Assembly (NCBI GenBank): GCA_945865535.1
Contig: CAMBDW010000009.1
Coordinates: forward strand, 1 to 64,000
DNA length: 64,000 nucleotides
DNA from: Chryseobacterium gleum
GTDB taxonomy: Bacteria; Bacteroidota; Bacteroidia; Flavobacteriales; BACL11
Reading direction: 5' to 3'
Shown: positions 55,463 to 64,000 of the stretch, in pieces
Layout: each line of letters begins with the position of its first letter
Numbering within the stretch: the first letter of the stretch is position 1
The notes under the pieces: generated by a model
What the model was told of the DNA's origin: nothing
Databases searched by the model: none
The model's input: only the letters and a program-made list of their open reading frames with translations
Made by a program: the position numbers and the translations under genes

Positions 55463-55975
55463 ATGAATGATTTTACAGTGAAATTAAAAGCAATAACTAC
55501 TGGTAAAAATTCTTTTTCTTTTGAAATTAAAGATTCGTTCTTTGAAGCATTTCCTTTTTCAGATGTAGAGCATGCAGATATCTGTGCTATCGCAACACTA
55601 GATAAAGATGGTGATAATATTTCGCTAAATTTAACTCTTGATGGACAAATTAATGAATTAGCGTGTGATATTTGTACCGATCAAGTGTCGGTAAAAATAG
55701 CAGCAGAAACAAAACTCATTATAAAAAGAACTGATGACGATTTAGTGTCAACTGAGGAGATATTTTACATTAAAAAAAGCGAAAACAAAGTAGATTTGAA
55801 ACATTTAATTTTCGAATTAATAATTTTAAGTGTTCCAAACAAACGACAACATGCTTTGGATAAACAGGGAAATAGTACCTGCAATAAAGAAATGGTGGAT
55901 TTAGTAAATAAATATACTCAAATAAAAGAAAAGCCATCCGACCCTAGGTGGGATGCATTAAAAAGTTTAAACTAA
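55463..55975 (+). CDS. DUF177 family protein (YceD-like)
   Basis: 170 residues, mostly acidic, with the CDICTDQV motif and a second cysteine late in the protein (GNSTCNKEM), fitting a metal-binding or structural pair. DUF177/YceD genes sit next to rpmF in many bacteria and have been linked to 23S rRNA metabolism, though the mechanism is unsettled. Here it is 17 bases before rpmF, keeping that pairing. Confidence 0.85.
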   Translation: MNDFTVKLKAITTGKNSFSFEIKDSFFEAFPFSDVEHADICAIATLDKDGDNISLNLTLDGQINELACDICTDQVSVKIAAETKLIIKRTDDDLVSTEEIFYIKKSENKVDLKHLIFELIILSVPNKRQHALDKQGNSTCNKEMVDLVNKYTQIKEKPSDPRWDALKSLN

Positions 55976-55992
55976 AATAGTAAAAGAAAAAA

Positions 55993-56184
55993 ATGGCACA
56001 TCCTAAAAGAAGAATTTCTAAAACTAGAAGAGATAAAAGAAGAACACATTACAAAGCTTCTGCCCAGCAGATAGCAACATGCCCAGAAACTGGTGAAAAT
56101 CATCTTTACCACAGAGCTTATTGGTCTGAAGGGAAACTTTACTACAGAGGCAAGATAGTAATAAATAGCCCGGCAGCTGTATAG
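55993..56184 (+). CDS. rpmF: 50S ribosomal protein L32 (bL32)
   Basis: 63 residues: [20 protein letters not shown] opening, followed by the L32 core [15 protein letters not shown] with one Cys only, so this is the zinc-free version (zinc-binding L32 has four Cys). Located in the near-universal yceD-rpmF-plsX-fabH order. Confidence 0.95.
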   Translation: MAHPKRRISKTRRDKRRTHYKASAQQIATCPETGENHLYHRAYWSEGKLYYRGKIVINSPAAV

Positions 56185-56227
56185 TTTTATAATAGATTTT
56201 TGTAGTTTTATCACTTTTAAAACTACA
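56182..56227. promoter_or_regulatory. Candidate operator between rpmF and plsX
   Basis: A perfect 10-bp inverted repeat TGTAGTTTTA/TAAAACTACA (56201-56210 and 56218-56227, 7-nt loop). Another copy of TAGTTTTAT at 56182-56190 is repeated at 56203-56211, exactly 21 bases (about two helical turns) apart. No T-tract follows, so it is not an ordinary terminator. Confidence 0.45.
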
Positions 56228-56235
56228 GTCTATTT

Positions 56236-57174
56236 ATGAAAATAGGAATAGATATAATGGGGGGCGATTATGCCCCAAAAAAAACAGTTCATGGAGCAAT
56301 TCTTGCTCTTAATGAACTTCCAAAAAATATAACAGTAGTTTTATTTGGCAAGAAAAATGAAATTCTTTCTGAACTAAAACAACATGACTTTAGTGCCGAT
56401 AAGTTTGAAATTGTTGATTGTTCTGAAGTTATTAGTATGGAAGAGCATGCCACAAAAGCTTACAGATCAAAACCAGATTCAAGCATTTCAAAAGGCTTTG
56501 AATATTTAGCAAAAGGAGAAATTGATGGATTTGCTTCTGCTGGAAATACTGGAGCCATGTTCGTAGGTGGTTTTTATGCCATAAAAGCAATTCCTGGAAT
56601 TATAAGGCCCCCTCTTACCGTGCTAATTCCTAGAGAAGATGGTGGAGTCACAGTCTTACTTGATGTTGGGGCAAATACCGATTGTAAACCAGATGTCCTA
56701 TATCAATTTGGGACTTTAGGATCTCTATTTTCTCAATACGTTTGCGGTACTAAAAATCCAAAAGTAAGTTTGTTAAATTTAGGAGAAGAAAAAACAAAAG
56801 GAAATCTACTTACTCAGGCCGCCTATACATTAATGGAAGACAACCCCGACTACACATTTATTGGAAATTGTGAAGGAAGGGATATTTTTAATTCAAAAAG
56901 TGATGTTATTGTTTGTGATGGATTTACAGGCAATATAGCTTTAAAAGAAATAGAAGGGATATATAATATTATGAAAAAAAGAGGACTTCTTGATGATTTC
57001 TTTAAGCGTTTCAACTATGAAAATTATGGAGGAACTCCTATCTTGGGATTGAATAAAACTGTAATCATAGGGCACGGAATTTCGAATGAAATTGCCATTA
57101 AAAATATGATTGTGCTTACTAAAAATATTGTAGAAGCGGATTTAGTTAATAAAATAAAAGACAATATCCGCTAA
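56236..57174 (+). CDS. plsX: Phosphate acyltransferase PlsX
   Basis: Makes acyl-phosphate from acyl-ACP for phospholipid synthesis. 312 residues: [13 protein letters not shown] opening, [31 protein letters not shown], and [13 protein letters not shown] are family signatures. Overlaps fabH by one base. Start is 8 bases after the inverted repeat. Confidence 0.95.
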   Translation: MKIGIDIMGGDYAPKKTVHGAILALNELPKNITVVLFGKKNEILSELKQHDFSADKFEIVDCSEVISMEEHATKAYRSKPDSSISKGFEYLAKGEIDGFASAGNTGAMFVGGFYAIKAIPGIIRPPLTVLIPREDGGVTVLLDVGANTDCKPDVLYQFGTLGSLFSQYVCGTKNPKVSLLNLGEEKTKGNLLTQAAYTLMEDNPDYTFIGNCEGRDIFNSKSDVIVCDGFTGNIALKEIEGIYNIMKKRGLLDDFFKRFNYENYGGTPILGLNKTVIIGHGISNEIAIKNMIVLTKNIVEADLVNKIKDNIR

Positions 57175-58175
57175 TGGGAAAGATTACAGCTGCAATAACA
57201 GGAATTCAGGGGTATGTTCCAGATTATATTCTGACAAATAAGGAATTGGAGACAATGGTGGACACCAATGATGAATGGATTACAAGTAGAACTGGAATTA
57301 AGCAAAGGAGAATTCTGAAAGGGGAAGGAAAAGGATCTTCAGATATGGGAGCAGAGGCAATAAAAGGATTATTACAAAAAACAAATACTGGTGCAGAAGA
57401 AATTGATTTAATTATTTGTGCAACCGCTACTCCGGATATGATATTCCCTTCTACTGCATGCATCATTGCAGATAAAGTCGGGGCAACAAATTGTTTTGCA
57501 TACGATTTAATGGCAGCTTGCTCCGGTTTTTTGTATGCACTTTCAACGGCATCAAAATTTATAGAAACAGGGACTTATAAAAAAGTTGTTGTTGTGGGAG
57601 CCGACAAAATGTCTTCTATTGTAGATTATACGGAAAGAGCCACCTGTATTCTTTTTGGTGATGGTGCTGGAGCGGTTCTTTTAGAGCCTTCTGAGGATGG
57701 GCTAGGGATACAAGATTCAATTTTAAAATCAGATGGTTCGGGAAGAGCTTTTTTACATTTGAAAGCGGGTGGTTCTGTAAAACCAGCCTCTTATAAAACA
57801 ATAGACAATAAAGAGCATTTTATTTTCCAAGATGGCCAGCCTGTTTTTAAAGCTGCAGTAAAAGGTATGGCAGATGTTTCTGAAGAAATAATGAAAAAAA
57901 ATAACCTGACTGCAGATGATATAGCTTGGTTAGTTCCCCACCAGGCAAATAAACGAATAATTGATGCCACTGCTAGAAGAATGGGAGTGGGAAGCGAAAA
58001 GGTAATGCTAAATATTGAAAAATATGGTAATACCACAAATGGAACAATTCCTTTATGTTTATGGGAATGGGAAAGCCAACTAAAGAAAGGAGATAATCTG
58101 ATTCTTGCTGCATTTGGTGGAGGGTTTACTTGGGGCTCAATCTATCTAAAATGGGCTTACGATTCAAATAAATAG
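57174..58175 (+). CDS. fabH: 3-oxoacyl-ACP synthase III
   Basis: Starts fatty-acid synthesis by condensing an acyl-CoA with malonyl-ACP. 333 residues with the catalytic triad: Cys in [13 protein letters not shown], His in [14 protein letters not shown], Asn in [11 protein letters not shown]. Primer choice (acetyl versus branched) cannot be read directly. Confidence 0.95.
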   Translation: MGKITAAITGIQGYVPDYILTNKELETMVDTNDEWITSRTGIKQRRILKGEGKGSSDMGAEAIKGLLQKTNTGAEEIDLIICATATPDMIFPSTACIIADKVGATNCFAYDLMAACSGFLYALSTASKFIETGTYKKVVVVGADKMSSIVDYTERATCILFGDGAGAVLLEPSEDGLGIQDSILKSDGSGRAFLHLKAGGSVKPASYKTIDNKEHFIFQDGQPVFKAAVKGMADVSEEIMKKNNLTADDIAWLVPHQANKRIIDATARRMGVGSEKVMLNIEKYGNTTNGTIPLCLWEWESQLKKGDNLILAAFGGGFTWGSIYLKWAYDSNK

Positions 58176-58202
58176 TTATTTTTGTATTTTTAAATAACTA
58201 TT
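58171..58202. promoter_or_regulatory. Inverted repeat and promoter element before accB
   Basis: AATAGTTATTT (58171-58181) and AAATAACTATT (58192-58202) are a perfect 11-bp inverted repeat with a 10-nt loop. A full TAnnTTTG element, TATTTTTG (58177-58184), lies inside it. The left arm overlaps the fabH stop codon; the right arm ends 3 bases before the accB ATG. A DNA-binding protein or mRNA hairpin here could block accBC expression. Confidence 0.5.
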
Positions 58203-58205
58203 ACA

Positions 58206-58703
58206 ATGAAGAAAATGGATTTAAAAGATATTCAAGAATTAATAAAATTTGTTGCAAAATCTGGGGCTACAGAAGTGGCTTTAGAAATAGACAACATTAA
58301 AATTTCCATCAAATCACCAGCTAAGAAAAGAAGAGGTGAAGAAGATGAAGATACTGCTATTATTCAGCAAGTTCCTGCTCCAATTGTAGCGACTCAAGTT
58401 GTAGCAGCTCCTACGCAAGTTGCAAGCCCAATTGCAGAAAATACATCTTCTGATCAGGCAAACTATATTACTATAAAATCATCTATGATTGGAACTTTTT
58501 ACCGCTCATCATCTCCTGAAACGCCACCATTTGTAAATGTGGGGGATTCTATTAAAGAAGGCGATACAATCTGCATTATTGAGGCAATGAAACTTTTTAA
58601 TGAAATTGAAGCAGAGGTATCGGGGAAAGTAGTAAAAGTTTTAGTTGATGACACTACTCCTGTTGAGTTTGATCAACCTCTTTTCTTAGTAGATCCTTCT
58701 TAA
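58206..58703 (+). CDS. accB: Acetyl-CoA carboxylase biotin carboxyl carrier protein
   Basis: Carries biotin between carboxylase and transferase. 165 residues: an N-terminal helical part (MKKMDLKDIQELIKFVAKSG), an Ala/Pro/Val linker at about 55-85, and the biotinyl domain with the modified lysine in CIIEAMKLFNEIEAEVSG. A second ATG four codons in is possible. 18 bases before accC. Confidence 0.95.
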   Translation: MKKMDLKDIQELIKFVAKSGATEVALEIDNIKISIKSPAKKRRGEEDEDTAIIQQVPAPIVATQVVAAPTQVASPIAENTSSDQANYITIKSSMIGTFYRSSSPETPPFVNVGDSIKEGDTICIIEAMKLFNEIEAEVSGKVVKVLVDDTTPVEFDQPLFLVDPS

Positions 58704-58721
58704 AAATTTACACCAAGAATT

Positions 58722-60059
58722 ATGTTTAAAAAAATTCTAATTGCCAACAGAGGTGAAATTGCATTACGAATTATCCGTACTTGTAAAGAAATGGGGATAA
58801 AAACGGTAGCCGTTTATTCAAAAGCGGATACAGCCAGTTTACACGTAAGATTTGCTGATGAAGCGGTTTGTATCGGTCCTGCTCCAAGTTCAGAGTCTTA
58901 CTTGAAAATAGCAAATATTATTTCGGCAGCTGAAATTACAAATGCTGATGCAATTCATCCAGGCTATGGATTTTTGGCTGAAAACTCAAACTTTTCCAAA
59001 ATTTGCAGTGAAAATAATATCAAATTTATTGGGGCTTCACCAGAAATGATTGATGGAATGGGCGATAAAGCTGCTGCCAAAGAAACTATGAAAAAAGCTG
59101 GAGTTCCTACAATTCCAGGTTCTGATGGACTAATAAAAGATTTTAATGAGTGTGCAAAATTAGCCGCTGATGTGGTTGGATATCCAGTAATGCTTAAAGC
59201 TACTGCTGGTGGTGGTGGAAAAGGAATGCGATTAGTTTGGAAATCAGAAGATCTAGAAGATGCTTGGAATAGTGCAAGGAAAGAAGCGAAAGCAGCCTTT
59301 GGAAATGATGGAATGTACATGGAAAAATTCATTGAAAATCCAAGGCATATTGAAATTCAGATAATTGGGGATAACTCAGGTAAAGCGGCCCATCTATCAG
59401 AAAGAGATTGTTCTATACAAAGAAGACATCAAAAATTAGTAGAAGAAACCCCATCTCCTTTTATGACTGATAAATTAAGACAAGATATGGGAATGGCTGC
59501 TATTAAAGCTGCAGAATCTGTAAATTATGAAGGGGTTGGCACAGTAGAATTTTTAGTTGATAAAAACCGAAATTTCTACTTTATGGAAATGAATACCCGT
59601 ATTCAAGTAGAACACCCTATTACTGAAGAAGTTATTGATTACGATCTGATTCGAGAACAAATTAAAGTTGCTGCAGGAATTAAAATATCAGGCAAAAATT
59701 ATACTCCTCAATTGCATGCCATTGAATGTCGAATTAATGCAGAAGATCCCAAAAATGATTTCAGGCCTTGCCCAGGTTTAATTACTAATTTTCATGCTCC
59801 AGGAGGTCATGGAATTAGAATAGACACTCATGCCTATGCAAACTATATGATTCCTCCTTACTATGACTCTATGATTGGAAAAGTGATTACTGTTGCCCAA
59901 ACAAGAGAGGAGGCAATTGCAAAAATGGAAAGAGCTTTAGATGAATTTATTATTGAGGGGATTAAAACTACCATTCCATTTCATCAAAAGTTAATGAAAA
60001 ATGAAGATTTCCGAAAAGGCAATTACACCACTAAATTTATGGAAACATTTGAAATGTAA
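58722..60059 (+). CDS. accC: Acetyl-CoA carboxylase, biotin carboxylase subunit
   Basis: ATP-grasp biotin carboxylase, 445 residues: [22 protein letters not shown] opening, ATP loop [36 protein letters not shown], and [13 protein letters not shown] with catalytic residues. The last gene of the DUF177-to-accC operon, ending in a terminator 3 bases later. Confidence 0.96.
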   Translation: MFKKILIANRGEIALRIIRTCKEMGIKTVAVYSKADTASLHVRFADEAVCIGPAPSSESYLKIANIISAAEITNADAIHPGYGFLAENSNFSKICSENNIKFIGASPEMIDGMGDKAAAKETMKKAGVPTIPGSDGLIKDFNECAKLAADVVGYPVMLKATAGGGGKGMRLVWKSEDLEDAWNSARKEAKAAFGNDGMYMEKFIENPRHIEIQIIGDNSGKAAHLSERDCSIQRRHQKLVEETPSPFMTDKLRQDMGMAAIKAAESVNYEGVGTVEFLVDKNRNFYFMEMNTRIQVEHPITEEVIDYDLIREQIKVAAGIKISGKNYTPQLHAIECRINAEDPKNDFRPCPGLITNFHAPGGHGIRIDTHAYANYMIPPYYDSMIGKVITVAQTREEAIAKMERALDEFIIEGIKTTIPFHQKLMKNEDFRKGNYTTKFMETFEM

Positions 60060-60062
60060 AAT

Positions 60063-60090
60063 AAAAAAGCTCTCTTATGAGGGCTTTTTT
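60063..60090 (+). terminator. Terminator of the accBC operon
   Basis: AAAAAAGCTCTC (60063-60074) pairs with GAGGGCTTTTTT (60079-60090) with one G-U pair and a 4-nt loop. Confidence 0.88.
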
Positions 60091-60228
60091 AATTGTACTA
60101 GTTCATATTTATAATGTTTAAACAATCACTAGTTTGAGCTTTAATTATTATCTCTTTCATTTTTGTTTATTACTACTTACGCTTTCGTGCCTGTTTTCGC
60201 CCAACGATACACGTTATCTGATTTAAAG

Positions 60229-61398
60229 TCATTTTCTTTGGGGTTTAACCGTTAATAAACCAATCATCATTATGAATGCAGTCAGAATAATTACCTGAAT
60301 GATTAGTGATTTATTTACAAGTGAAATGGTACTTGTTGGCTCTATAGAGAGAAAAAGTAAAATTGTAATAAGACCTCTTGGGGATATAAACAAAAGAGGG
60401 TGCAAGGGAAGTTTGGAAAGTTTTAGTTGAATTGCCCTAAAAAGAAAAATGGTAAATACAATCCCCAAAGCCCATATAAAGGTGTTTGGGTTTAATACCT
60501 CCTTTGTCTCTATTAAGTATCCGAAAAGTAAAAAGAACAATGCTCTTACTAAAAAGGATACTTCAATGGTAAGTTCTGTAAATTTCGTCACTTCTTTAAT
60601 TAAATTATCAGGCCTGAATTTTGCAATCCAATTAAAGCCTTTCAACTCTTTAATGTTGCCTATAAATAAACCAAAAATCAAAATAAAAAGCAGTCCAGGT
60701 AGATGATAGATTTTAAAAATCGCATAAATTAAAATTACAAGCAGAATGATTGGAATAAACTTTATGTGATGTTCTATTTTGTTAAGCAAAAAAGAAAGCC
60801 CAATTGTCGCAATAAAGGATAAAACTAAAATGATTATGAGTTGCAAGCCAAAGTGCGCTACTGAAAGAATATCAATTGCTGCATTTACTGCAAGAAAATT
60901 AAAAAAAAGAACTGCTAAAATATCGGATAAACTACTTTCATAAATTACAAACTCTTTATTGTTAGATGAAAGATTTCTGACACTTGGAATTGCAATAGCA
61001 CTGCTGATTACACAAAAGGGAATTGCATTTATCAAACTGGCCTTAAAATCAAAGTTGCCAAAATAGTTGAAAGCAAATGCAAAAAGAAATGCCAAAGCTA
61101 ACATAGTTATTAAAGCCCCAAAAAAAGATGTTTTGATAAGCCCTAACTTTGATTTGTTTATCTTAAGTTCTAAGGAGCCCTCAAGAACAATTAGTATTAA
61201 TCCAATTGTCCCTAATACTGGAAGAAGGAAAGAAAAGTCAGGAAGCTGAAACCCAAACCTTGTTGAAAGTTGTCTTATTGACCAACCCAAAATCAATAAA
61301 AGAATTACAGAGGGGATTTTTGTCTTTGAAGAAGTCAGATCGAACACATAAGCAATAATTAGAAGGAGACAAAATGTTGTGATTATAGTTGTCGTCAT
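60229..61398 (-). CDS. Cation/proton antiporter (CPA family)
   Basis: 389 residues of about 12 membrane helices with no large soluble tail. Features of CPA-type antiporters: KIPSVILLLILGW near the N-terminus, LILIVLEGSLELKINK, then VISSAIAIPSVRNLS and the later FISPRGLITILLFL. The acidic ND/DD pair typical of ion binding is not obvious in the sixth helix (YESSLSDILAVLFF carries a lone Asp), so the ion and activity are uncertain. Only 17 bases from the phospholipase-D-like gene upstream, so possibly co-transcribed with it. Confidence 0.8.
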   Translation of the reverse strand: MTTTIITTFCLLLIIAYVFDLTSSKTKIPSVILLLILGWSIRQLSTRFGFQLPDFSFLLPVLGTIGLILIVLEGSLELKINKSKLGLIKTSFFGALITMLALAFLFAFAFNYFGNFDFKASLINAIPFCVISSAIAIPSVRNLSSNNKEFVIYESSLSDILAVLFFNFLAVNAAIDILSVAHFGLQLIIILVLSFIATIGLSFLLNKIEHHIKFIPIILLVILIYAIFKIYHLPGLLFILIFGLFIGNIKELKGFNWIAKFRPDNLIKEVTKFTELTIEVSFLVRALFFLLFGYLIETKEVLNPNTFIWALGIVFTIFLFRAIQLKLSKLPLHPLLFISPRGLITILLFLSIEPTSTISLVNKSLIIQVIILTAFIMMIGLLTVKPQRK

Positions 61399-61415
61399 TA
61401 TTGGACATGTATAAA

Positions 61416-63542
61416 TTACTCCACTATAATTTTTTTAACCGTATTCCCTTTTTTAGTAATAACCTTTACAAAATAAATTCCCTCTGTATCAATAGCTATT
61501 GTCGTGCCATCATTAACAGACAACAACTTTCCATCAACCGCATAAAGATTTATTTGTAAAATTTCTAAATCACTTTTAACTGTTACTTTTCCAGCTGATG
61601 GATTTGGGAACACTGAGATTTCAATATCTATTAATTCATCAATAGCATTTGGAGCTCCTAACTCCCCCCATCTTTTCTCAAATTCCTGCAAGTATATATT
61701 TGCAATTGTCGCATTATGAATAATAAGGGTATTTTCATCAGATTCATTCTCTGCATTATTACTCCAATTGTGAGATCCCGTTAGAACTATAGGATCAGAG
61801 CCTGCAATATTTCCATCTGCAATTGCATACTTATGATGAAATGAATTTGAAACTCCCATATGAGATCTCATATTTACACCATTAGTCTGAAGATTTGCAA
61901 ACTCACTGCCCGTAGTATTTACATCTTCAATAATCCCTCTAATATTCACCCCAAACTGAGCATCTTTATCAATTATTGTCTGTGCTAAATCGTCTCGAGT
62001 AAAACTTAGAAGTCCGAATTCAAAAGTATAATCAACGCTTTCAATTACCTTAGTAATTTGATTGGTGGTTTGATCAGAGGGAGAAAAGTACACCTCAACA
62101 TCAGAGCCTCCTACAATAAATTTATGTGGAGTGTTATCCGATTTATTTGCTCCAAAAGTTCCTCCCCACATTTCATCAAACTCCATAGTATACGCTTTGG
62201 CTACCGCTTCATCCTGAATAAAAATAATATTATTATAGTCATTAAATAAATTACCTGGATTTGTCCAATTGGTAGAGCCTCCCATTATCCATGAATTATC
62301 AGTAGAATTTGCATCAACAATAATGAATTTATTATGCATAATTCCTGCTGGTGCAGGATCACGATAAACAATAGGAATGCCCGAATTTAATGAGGATAAC
62401 ATAGAATTCACCACATCATCATCAGCAATATAACGAACAGCAACCCCCCTATTATAAGCGGCATTTATTGCCGCTGCAATGGTAGCATCTGAAGCGTTAT
62501 ACACACAAATATCTAATGTGTTTTGAGCTAAATCCATATATGCAGCAATAGTATCGTTAATAGCAGTATTTATATCTTGAGCAGCTACTCCAGTTGAAAA
62601 TGAATTATCAACTGAATGATTAAAGTATGGACGAATAACGCCTGATGAATTTGAAGCAGTTGAATATAGTCCAATAGATGAAAATGCAGTATCACTTCCA
62701 TTAATCGAATAACATTCTACATAATAAAAAGTAGCTGGTGAAAGACCTGTTAAACTCATACTATGAGTTAAAGTATTTCCACCATTATTTAAAACTGTGC
62801 CAAATCCATTTGTTAATCCGTAATTACAATTAGTTGATGAAGAATCTGAAACGCTCCAGCTTAAATCAAAAGAAGTGGTAGTAATATTAGATTGAACTAT
62901 TGCTGAAGTAAATATCAATACTCCTGTTTGTATAATATCAGCTGAGTCTCTTGGCAAAATTTGATACCCATCATTGGCTGGAGTTGAAAAAGTATATTGT
63001 GAAGAAATTCCAGTTAGGGTAACTAATCCCATTGGAATCATAGCGTTTACTAAAGGATGTCCAGTTTTTACATAAATTTTTCCTGTTTCGCTATTTGATA
63101 CAAAATCATGTGTGCCAACTGTAAAAAGTGAGCCCCCATTATTGAAAAGTACATTTTCTATTTGTATCAACTCTCCTTCTGTGCTTTCACCAACTTGTAA
63201 GGGCGTAATCACTTGTGGAACCACTGAATTTCCAGCTGAATTTGTTGTAACCGAATTAACCGGTTGCATTTCCATTAATCCATTATAATTTACTAAAACT
63301 CCTGTTACAGTAACTTCCTCTCCTCTAACTACAGCTCCTAATACAGCAGGATCATAAAGAGCCATACCTGCGGTAGCATCCTCAATATAACGGATTGGTC
63401 CAAGTTCATCTCCATTAGTAACAATCCCAGTTATAGTGACTGTTGATCCTACTCCCATAGCTCTAGCTGCTGCAATATTTGCTTGCGAAAATGCTGTATA
63501 ACTCAATAGAGTGGACAAAATAAAAATTGTTGTTTTTTTCAT
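61416..63542 (-). CDS. Secreted phospholipase D-fold protein with T9SS sorting domain
   Basis: 708 residues: signal peptide (ends AFSQ); OB-fold-like region at about 22-200 (VTITGIVTNGDELGPIRYI); a fibronectin-III-like domain at about 215-300; two PLD half-sites with HxK motifs near 402 (GIMHNKFIIVD, then GGSTNWT) and near 570 (SFHHKYAIADG, then GSHNWSNNAENESDEN); and a T9SS type A domain from about 644 (ISVFPNPSAGKVTV). Both HxK(x)4D motifs look intact. The layout fits a cell-surface or released phosphodiesterase, plausibly nuclease or phospholipase; the substrate is not evident. Confidence 0.85.
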   Translation of the reverse strand: MKKTTIFILSTLLSYTAFSQANIAAARAMGVGSTVTITGIVTNGDELGPIRYIEDATAGMALYDPAVLGAVVRGEEVTVTGVLVNYNGLMEMQPVNSVTTNSAGNSVVPQVITPLQVGESTEGELIQIENVLFNNGGSLFTVGTHDFVSNSETGKIYVKTGHPLVNAMIPMGLVTLTGISSQYTFSTPANDGYQILPRDSADIIQTGVLIFTSAIVQSNITTTSFDLSWSVSDSSSTNCNYGLTNGFGTVLNNGGNTLTHSMSLTGLSPATFYYVECYSINGSDTAFSSIGLYSTASNSSGVIRPYFNHSVDNSFSTGVAAQDINTAINDTIAAYMDLAQNTLDICVYNASDATIAAAINAAYNRGVAVRYIADDDVVNSMLSSLNSGIPIVYRDPAPAGIMHNKFIIVDANSTDNSWIMGGSTNWTNPGNLFNDYNNIIFIQDEAVAKAYTMEFDEMWGGTFGANKSDNTPHKFIVGGSDVEVYFSPSDQTTNQITKVIESVDYTFEFGLLSFTRDDLAQTIIDKDAQFGVNIRGIIEDVNTTGSEFANLQTNGVNMRSHMGVSNSFHHKYAIADGNIAGSDPIVLTGSHNWSNNAENESDENTLIIHNATIANIYLQEFEKRWGELGAPNAIDELIDIEISVFPNPSAGKVTVKSDLEILQINLYAVDGKLLSVNDGTTIAIDTEGIYFVKVITKKGNTVKKIIVE

Positions 63543-63575
63543 TATTATATTATTTAAGTATTATTATTTATGTAA

Positions 63576-64000
63576 TTAAAAACTAAATGTAGCAGACAAA
63601 TTTAACCTTCTTCCAAGACCAAAAAATACCCCTGCTGATTTGGCATCAAAATCTTGGTAATTTGCATTATAAGGATCATTATTTTGAGCATCAGAAATAT
63701 ACATTTCATCAAATAGATTAAGGATACTAAATGTTAAAGCCATTTTAGTTTTTTCTGAAATTTTAAATTTATATCCTGCATGCAAGTCTATCAAATTATA
63801 AGACGGAATCTTCCAACTTTCTCTGCCTGAATTAGCACCATTTAACGATAGAGGATCAAAATCAGAATAGTAATTATCAAAATACGTGCCATTTAATTTT
63901 ATATACGAATTTTGAGATGGCTCATACCTAACACTTAACCCATATTGGGTTTGTGCGGCATCTCCAACATGAACCCCCTCAGCATCAAAAACTGCAATTA
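63576..64000 (-). CDS. TonB-dependent receptor, C-terminal part (5' end outside window)
   Basis: The frame stays open to the window edge, so an apparent start (TTG at 63794) is internal. The visible barrel end reads DPLSLNGANSGRESWKIPSY, then IDLHAGYKFKISEKTKMALTF and ILNLFDEMYISDAQNND, typical of the last strands of Bacteroidota TonB receptors, ending in a terminal phenylalanine (NLSATFSF). 33 bases before the phospholipase-D-like gene on the same strand. Ligand unknown. Confidence 0.85.
   Translation of the reverse strand, partial: IAVFDAEGVHVGDAAQTQYGLSVRYEPSQNSYIKLNGTYFDNYYSDFDPLSLNGANSGRESWKIPSYNLIDLHAGYKFKISEKTKMALTFSILNLFDEMYISDAQNNDPYNANYQDFDAKSAGVFFGLGRRLNLSATFSF

Noticed and set aside
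60170-60222. GCCCAACG...ACGTTATC region resembling an integron attC half-site near the antiporter gene.
   Set aside because: The second core does not fit GTTRRRY, there is no matching inverse core, no partner site on the other side of the antiporter gene, and no integrase in the window.

Overview
The window is an AT-rich chromosomal segment of a Bacteroidota bacterium, most likely an aquatic or marine member of the Flavobacteriales. The support is: secreted proteins with type IX secretion (T9SS) C-terminal domains, including the short 'YIY.DGTVEKK' ending and a 'GCTNLTACNYDP' repeat; many upstream regions carrying the Bacteroidota -7 element TAnnTTTG; SusC-like TonB receptors; tandem OmpH/Skp genes; a CCDC81-type HU/SPOR protein; long-form IspG; and MqnC of the futalosine menaquinone route. 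I see no phage, insertion sequence or CRISPR array. Almost all the content is housekeeping and densely packed, with no gene-free stretch above 300 bases.

Layout. 1-5.6 kb: cell-envelope genes (the 3' part of bamA, two skp/ompH genes), murI, a gamma-carbonic-anhydrase-like protein, nfu and an outer-membrane protein. 5.7-19.1 kb: a respiratory block, with a divergent 8Fe ferredoxin, then korA-korB (2-oxoglutarate:ferredoxin oxidoreductase) running straight into nuoABCDHIJKLMN and a small conserved ORF. The NADH module nuoEFG is absent. 19.2-26.4 kb (minus strand): rplM-rpsI-rpsB-tsf, pyrH-frr-rmlA-polyprenyl synthase, and kbl. 26.4-33.6 kb: gdhA, dprA, a TonB receptor, kdsB, a HU/SPOR protein and a thioesterase. 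33.6-35.3 kb: an anomalous, more GC-rich complete family-9 glycosyltransferase gene sits inside the remains of a native family-9 gene. 35.3-37.2 kb: tatD, asparaginase, tRNA-Ser(GGA).

37.3-44.3 kb (minus strand): a TPR/LuxR-like membrane regulator with three small T9SS cargo genes, two of which share duplicated upstream DNA, then trmN6, a rhodanese, an OmpA-family lipoprotein and a WxxGxW-repeat protein. 44.4-49.1 kb: DUF502, a PNGase F-related T9SS protein, ispG. 49.1-52.9 kb (minus strand): mqnC-ribE-nucleotidyltransferase-purT. 52.9-60.1 kb: pepA-pdxA, then DUF177-rpmF-plsX-fabH-accB-accC, a fatty-acid-initiation operon with two long inverted repeats. 60.2-64 kb (minus strand): an antiporter, a secreted phospholipase-D-fold T9SS protein, and the 3' end of a TonB receptor.

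How it fits together. KorAB can reduce ferredoxin from 2-oxoglutarate, an 11-subunit complex I without a visible NADH input could oxidise it, and MqnC makes the menaquinone acceptor. This is inference from gene order and missing genes. The best leads are that respiratory arrangement, the glycosyltransferase replacement, the duplicated T9SS cargo promoters, and the candidate operators and leaders in the fatty-acid and ribosomal operons.
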